Of a stretch of 7,651 bases of DNA, positions 5,098 to 7,651 are shown piece after piece. The DNA is taken from the NCBI GenBank assembly GCA_035458585.1, contig DATHZN010000059.1, positions 1 to 7,651 on the forward strand. Reading direction: 5' to 3'. The DNA is from Marinobacterium_E sp035458585 (GTDB taxonomy: Bacteria > Pseudomonadota > Gammaproteobacteria > Pseudomonadales > Balneatricaceae). A model generated the notes under the pieces. That model was given only the letters and a program-made list of their open reading frames with translations. It was not told the DNA's origin and made no database searches. Position 1 is the stretch's first letter; each line of letters opens with the position of its first letter. The translations under genes were made by a program, and so were the position numbers.

Positions 5098-5428
5098 CCC
5101 ACTTCGTTGTTATTCACCAGCCGCCAATTTTCTAACCTCACTTCAATTATTGAAGTTGATCAGGCCCCTCAATGATCAGATTGATTAACTCAATCTTCAG
5201 ACGGTTCTGAAATTCACGCTGTTTCGTTATAACTTGACTGTATATGAGGTTGATATCAGGCCGTAACTCTACCAGATTAACTAGCCAGTTTGTTAGTGGT
5301 CGATTCCAGCCTTAAAAGAGGCTAGTATCCAACTCAAGCCGCCCAAGGTCGCATCGCTGAACCAGTAGCAAGCTTTAATGCGTAAGCGTCGCTGTTAGAT
5401 AACAATAAACATAGATCAGAGTCAGACA
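5098..5428. other. Intergenic region upstream of the FadL-family gene
   Basis: This 331-bp stretch has no credible gene. Its first part (5140-5196) carries the dyad and half-site cluster annotated separately. Further on lie a 5-bp hairpin AGCCT-TAAAAG-AGGCT (5308-5323) and an inverted pair CTAGCC (5281-5286) / GGCTAG (5320-5325). No intrinsic terminator for the kinase is visible. No convincing -35/-10 pair for the lipid operon could be placed. The region before 5429 offers only a weak AGAG as ribosome binding site. Confidence 0.6.
5140..5196. promoter_or_regulatory. Dyad and cluster of TCAAT/ATTGA half-sites, candidate operator region
   Basis: ACTTCAATTATTGAAGT at 5140-5156 is a perfect dyad of 8 bp arms around one base. 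TCAAT or its complement ATTGA occurs at 5143-5147, 5149-5153, 5169-5173, 5180-5184 and 5190-5194. The last two form a 7-bp hairpin arm pair (AGATTGA / TCAATCT, 5178-5196). TGATCAG also occurs twice (5157-5163, 5173-5179). Centre spacings of 6, 20, 11 and 10 bp are mostly close to whole helical turns, as for a regulator bound on one DNA face. The motif matches no operator I can name. It lies 230-290 bp before the fadL-like start and 43 bp after the kinase stop. Confidence 0.4.
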
Positions 5429-6697
5429 ATGAAAAATAAATCACTTCTCGCGATCTCTATCGCACTCGCCTCACAGACCTCATTTGGGGCGGGTTTCTAC
5501 CTCAAAGAGCAATCGATAGTTTCCCAGGGCGCGGCGTTTGCCGGAGCCGGTGCACGCACTGATTCTGCATCAAGCGTCTATTTCAATCCGGCCGGTACAG
5601 CAGGGATGGAGAGTATGCTGGAGGGTGGGGCACATGTGCTTATTCCTGATCAAAAGGTTACAGGTACGGCTGGCATTGGTGCGCTCTCTACTGCTGCGCA
5701 GGAGCCTTTAGATACGAAACTAATTCCAAACTTTTACTACACTCGGCCTATGGCTGGAGGTGTGGTTGGAGTAGGTGTTAGCGCACCTTACGGCTCAACT
5801 AATGAGTACGATAGTAATTTTGTGGGCGCTCTGGATTCTTACTACACAAGCCTCAAGACCATCGATCTGTCTGCATCCTTTGCAAAAGAACTTAGCGATA
5901 AAGTGAGAGTCGGTGCTGCTTTGGTTTACCAGACTGCCGATATCGAACAGCGTAAGCTTGTATCTTCAGTTTTACTGGGTAATGCAACAACCAGCACAGC
6001 GACTTTAAAAGGTGACTCCTCTACGCTGACGTACACCCTAGGTGCTCAGTTTGATTTAGATAACGGCGGCATTATTGGCTTGAGCTACAAGCCAGCCGTT
6101 GATCAGAAGATAAAGGGGACGAACAGCATATCGCAGAATTTCAACCTGCCGGTATCTGGAATCGGGGCCATTCCCATATCTGCAGGCACCTACAACGCCA
6201 GTGGTACTCTAAAACTACCTAATCAGGTGTCTGCGTCGGCAGTGCTGCCCATCTCTGAGCAGACAGATCTACTTTTCGATGTGACTCGCTACGGGTGGAG
6301 TGCTTACAATAACCTTACTGTGAACACTCAATGGGGCGCCCCGCTAGGCACACAACCGAGCGTCTCGGCTCAGAATTACAAGGACACCACTTCCTTCGCA
6401 CTCGGAATGGAGCATCGCTACAACGATAGTCTTACTGTTAGGGCTGGTGTACATTTCGATCCAACACCGACCAACAACACTGATCGAAGCTTCAGTACAC
6501 CGGATGGAGACCGCACTTGGCTGGCAGTGGGAGCATCCAAAAAGCTCGAGAATGGTTGGATTTGGGATGTCGCTTATACCCACATCGATGTCGACGATAC
6601 CTCTCTGAATCGTCAGGTTGCTACGGGTGTGTTTGCGCGTGCAGAAGCCGAATCCAGTTTCAATATCCTCTCCATTGGCGTGCGGATTCCATTCTAA
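5429..6697 (+). CDS. fadL: FadL/OmpP1-family outer-membrane transport protein
   Basis: This 422-residue beta-barrel of the FadL family admits long-chain fatty acids or other hydrophobic compounds through the outer membrane. A signal peptide (MKNKSLLAISIALASQTSFG, cleaved near G20 or A21) leads to the family's mature N-terminus GFYLKEQSIVSQGAAFAGAG, which forms the plug. The conserved NPA motif follows at residues 53-55 (SSVYFNPAG). The late segment YKDTTSFALGMEHRYNDSLT, then RAGVHFDPTPT and DGDRTWLAVGASKKL, is typical. The protein ends in Phe (SIGVRIPF), the signal for barrel assembly by BAM. Length is normal. The ligase starts 3 nt after the stop. The substrate is not proven: family members also carry alkanes, aromatics or terpenoids, so the symbol is family-level only. 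Confidence 0.92.
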   Translation: MKNKSLLAISIALASQTSFGAGFYLKEQSIVSQGAAFAGAGARTDSASSVYFNPAGTAGMESMLEGGAHVLIPDQKVTGTAGIGALSTAAQEPLDTKLIPNFYYTRPMAGGVVGVGVSAPYGSTNEYDSNFVGALDSYYTSLKTIDLSASFAKELSDKVRVGAALVYQTADIEQRKLVSSVLLGNATTSTATLKGDSSTLTYTLGAQFDLDNGGIIGLSYKPAVDQKIKGTNSISQNFNLPVSGIGAIPISAGTYNASGTLKLPNQVSASAVLPISEQTDLLFDVTRYGWSAYNNLTVNTQWGAPLGTQPSVSAQNYKDTTSFALGMEHRYNDSLTVRAGVHFDPTPTNNTDRSFSTPDGDRTWLAVGASKKLENGWIWDVAYTHIDVDDTSLNRQVATGVFARAEAESSFNILSIGVRIPF

Positions 6698-6700
6698 GTC

Positions 6701-7651
6701 ATGCACCTAACAGAACGCTTTTTTAATCAGAGCGAAACAGTCCCTGACCGGGTCTGTTTCGCTTCACGTGTCGCCAATGGCTGGAATAGACTGACCTGGA
6801 GTGAATCAGCCCAGTTGGTTAGGTCAGCCATGGCTGGCCTACGGAATGCAGGTGTCAGGCCTGGAGACCGAGTCGTCCTGCTGTGCGAAAACCGGCCCGA
6901 GTGGGCAATATTCGATCTGGCCATCATGGGAGTTGGGGCGTTGGTTGTTCCCGCCTACACCACTCACTCGCGAGCTGATTTGAGCCACATCTATGATTTG
7001 GTTACGCCCTCGGCGCTGATCGTTTCGAGTAAGGCACTGGCGACTCGAGCGATCGAAGCTACGGAGGATTACCGAGGAATCGAACAGATCTGGGCACTGG
7101 AAGCAGAGCTTCTTGACCACCCGGATGTTCGCCCCTGGAGTGATCTGCTGGAGTCAGACGCTGAGGGTCAGACTGTAGAGCCGGGGAACCCCGACAATAC
7201 CTGCTGCCTGATCTTTACCTCGGGCACCAGTGGTCTTCCAAAGGCTGCAATGCTGACCCACCGCTCTATAGGTGCCAATTTGGATGCAGCCACGCGCCTG
7301 CTGACGGAGTTGGGTGTGGGTTACGACGATCGATTTCTCTCATTCCTGCCAATGGCCCATGCCTACGAACATATGGCGGGACTGCATCTACCGATTTCGC
7401 TCGGCTCGGAGCTCTGGTTTTGTGAATCAACCGATAAACTGCAGCAGTATTTGCAGGAGGCTAAGCCAAGCATGGCGACGGCTGTTCCCCGCCTGTATGA
7501 CCTGTTACATGCCCGTATCACAGCTCAGGTAAAGAAAGCTTCGCCGACCCGTCAGCGGCTCTTTAATAAGGCGGTGAGCCTGGGTCGAAAACGCTTGAGT
7601 GGTGAGAAGTTATCGCTATTTGAGAGCCTCTTGGACAAACTCTTGGATCGT
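6701..7651 (+). CDS. Long-chain fatty acyl-CoA ligase (AMP-forming), N-terminal part
   Basis: This frame runs open for 317 codons to the right edge. It belongs to the adenylate-forming family, resembling the FAA1-type long-chain acyl-CoA synthetases of about 600 residues more than E. coli FadD. It would activate fatty acids with ATP and CoA at the inner membrane. Visible blocks are TWSESAQLVRSAMAGLRNAG and RPGDRVVLLCENRPEWAI (residues 53-70), the VVPAYTTHS block near 82-90, the AMP-binding P-loop FTSGTSGLPKAAMLTH (172-187) with the TSGTSG-P-K signature, the FLPMAHAYEHMAG block near 215-227 and MATAVPRLYDLLHARI (258-273). The start follows the FadL-family stop by 3 nt (TAAGTCATG), with no good ribosome binding site, so translational coupling is likely. 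An unusual inverted repeat lies in codons 11-21. Confidence 0.92.
   Translation, partial: MHLTERFFNQSETVPDRVCFASRVANGWNRLTWSESAQLVRSAMAGLRNAGVRPGDRVVLLCENRPEWAIFDLAIMGVGALVVPAYTTHSRADLSHIYDLVTPSALIVSSKALATRAIEATEDYRGIEQIWALEAELLDHPDVRPWSDLLESDAEGQTVEPGNPDNTCCLIFTSGTSGLPKAAMLTHRSIGANLDAATRLLTELGVGYDDRFLSFLPMAHAYEHMAGLHLPISLGSELWFCESTDKLQQYLQEAKPSMATAVPRLYDLLHARITAQVKKASPTRQRLFNKAVSLGRKRLSGEKLSLFESLLDKLLDR
6731..6763 (+). repeat. Strong inverted repeat inside the start of the acyl-CoA ligase gene
   Basis: AGCGAAACAG (6731-6740) and CTGTTTCGCT (6754-6763) are perfect 10-bp complements. Within the 13-nt loop, CCC (6742-6744) pairs with GGG (6750-6752) across a single T-T mismatch, leaving a 5-nt loop. 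No T-run follows, so it is not a plain terminator. It covers codons about 11-21 of the ligase and could affect translation or mRNA stability, or act as a DNA site. The GAAAC/GTTTC half-sites recall PsrA-type operators, but the 17-bp gap is far longer than in those. Confidence 0.55.

Noticed and set aside
5234..5262. TTGACT as a -35 box for the fadL-like gene.
   Set aside because: No -10-like hexamer lies at 16-18 bp. The only AT-rich candidate is at 14 bp.
5326..5400. Integron attC-like pair: ATCCAAC (5326-5332) and GTTAGAT (5394-5400), about 75 bp apart.
   Set aside because: The core patterns are degenerate and common by chance. The inner arms do not pair as an attC stem should, no integrase is present, and the gene after it is an ordinary fadL-like gene.
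6344..6706. 120-codon minus-strand frame opposite the FadL-family gene.
   Set aside because: The plus strand encodes conserved FadL barrel motifs through this region, so the minus frame is a by-product.

Overview
The window looks like the chromosome of a Gram-negative gammaproteobacterium. It encodes a FadL-family outer-membrane fatty-acid channel with a signal peptide and an aromatic C-terminus, a long-chain acyl-CoA ligase, a multi-PAS hybrid histidine kinase, and an IS3-family element. Base composition is near 50% GC. A marine-type heterotroph would fit, but that is inference and no species marker is present.

Layout from left to right. Positions 1-160 hold the edge of an older gene, whose strand is ambiguous. 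Positions 161-1355 are a complete IS3-family insertion sequence (IS407-like subgroup), with matching terminal inverted repeats, orfA and orfB joined by an A AAA AAG frameshift site, and an intact DD(35)E triad, but no target duplication. Positions 1356-2679 are a 1.3-kb gene-poor stretch with only small orphan reading frames: 77 aa on the minus strand, a possible 26-aa frame behind a hairpin, an 87-91 aa single-pass membrane protein, and a doubtful Cys-rich 90-aa minus frame. This looks like accessory or decayed DNA next to the IS. Positions 2680-5097 encode an 805-aa soluble PAS-PAS-PAS-HisKA-HATPase-REC hybrid kinase with all catalytic motifs present. Positions 5098-5428 are intergenic and contain a 17-bp dyad and a cluster of five TCAAT/ATTGA half-sites with spacings mostly near one or two helical turns. 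Positions 5429-6697 encode the FadL-family channel. It is followed after 3 nt by a long-chain fatty acyl-CoA ligase that runs off the right edge.

The channel and ligase form a probable two-gene operon for uptake and vectorial CoA activation of long-chain fatty acids or similar hydrophobic compounds. The hybrid kinase has no partner regulator in the window. A link between it and the lipid operon is a positional hypothesis only. I did not find a clearly new multi-gene system. The best leads are the half-site cluster ahead of the lipid operon, the near-perfect hairpin in the first codons of the ligase, and the orphan small genes beside the IS.
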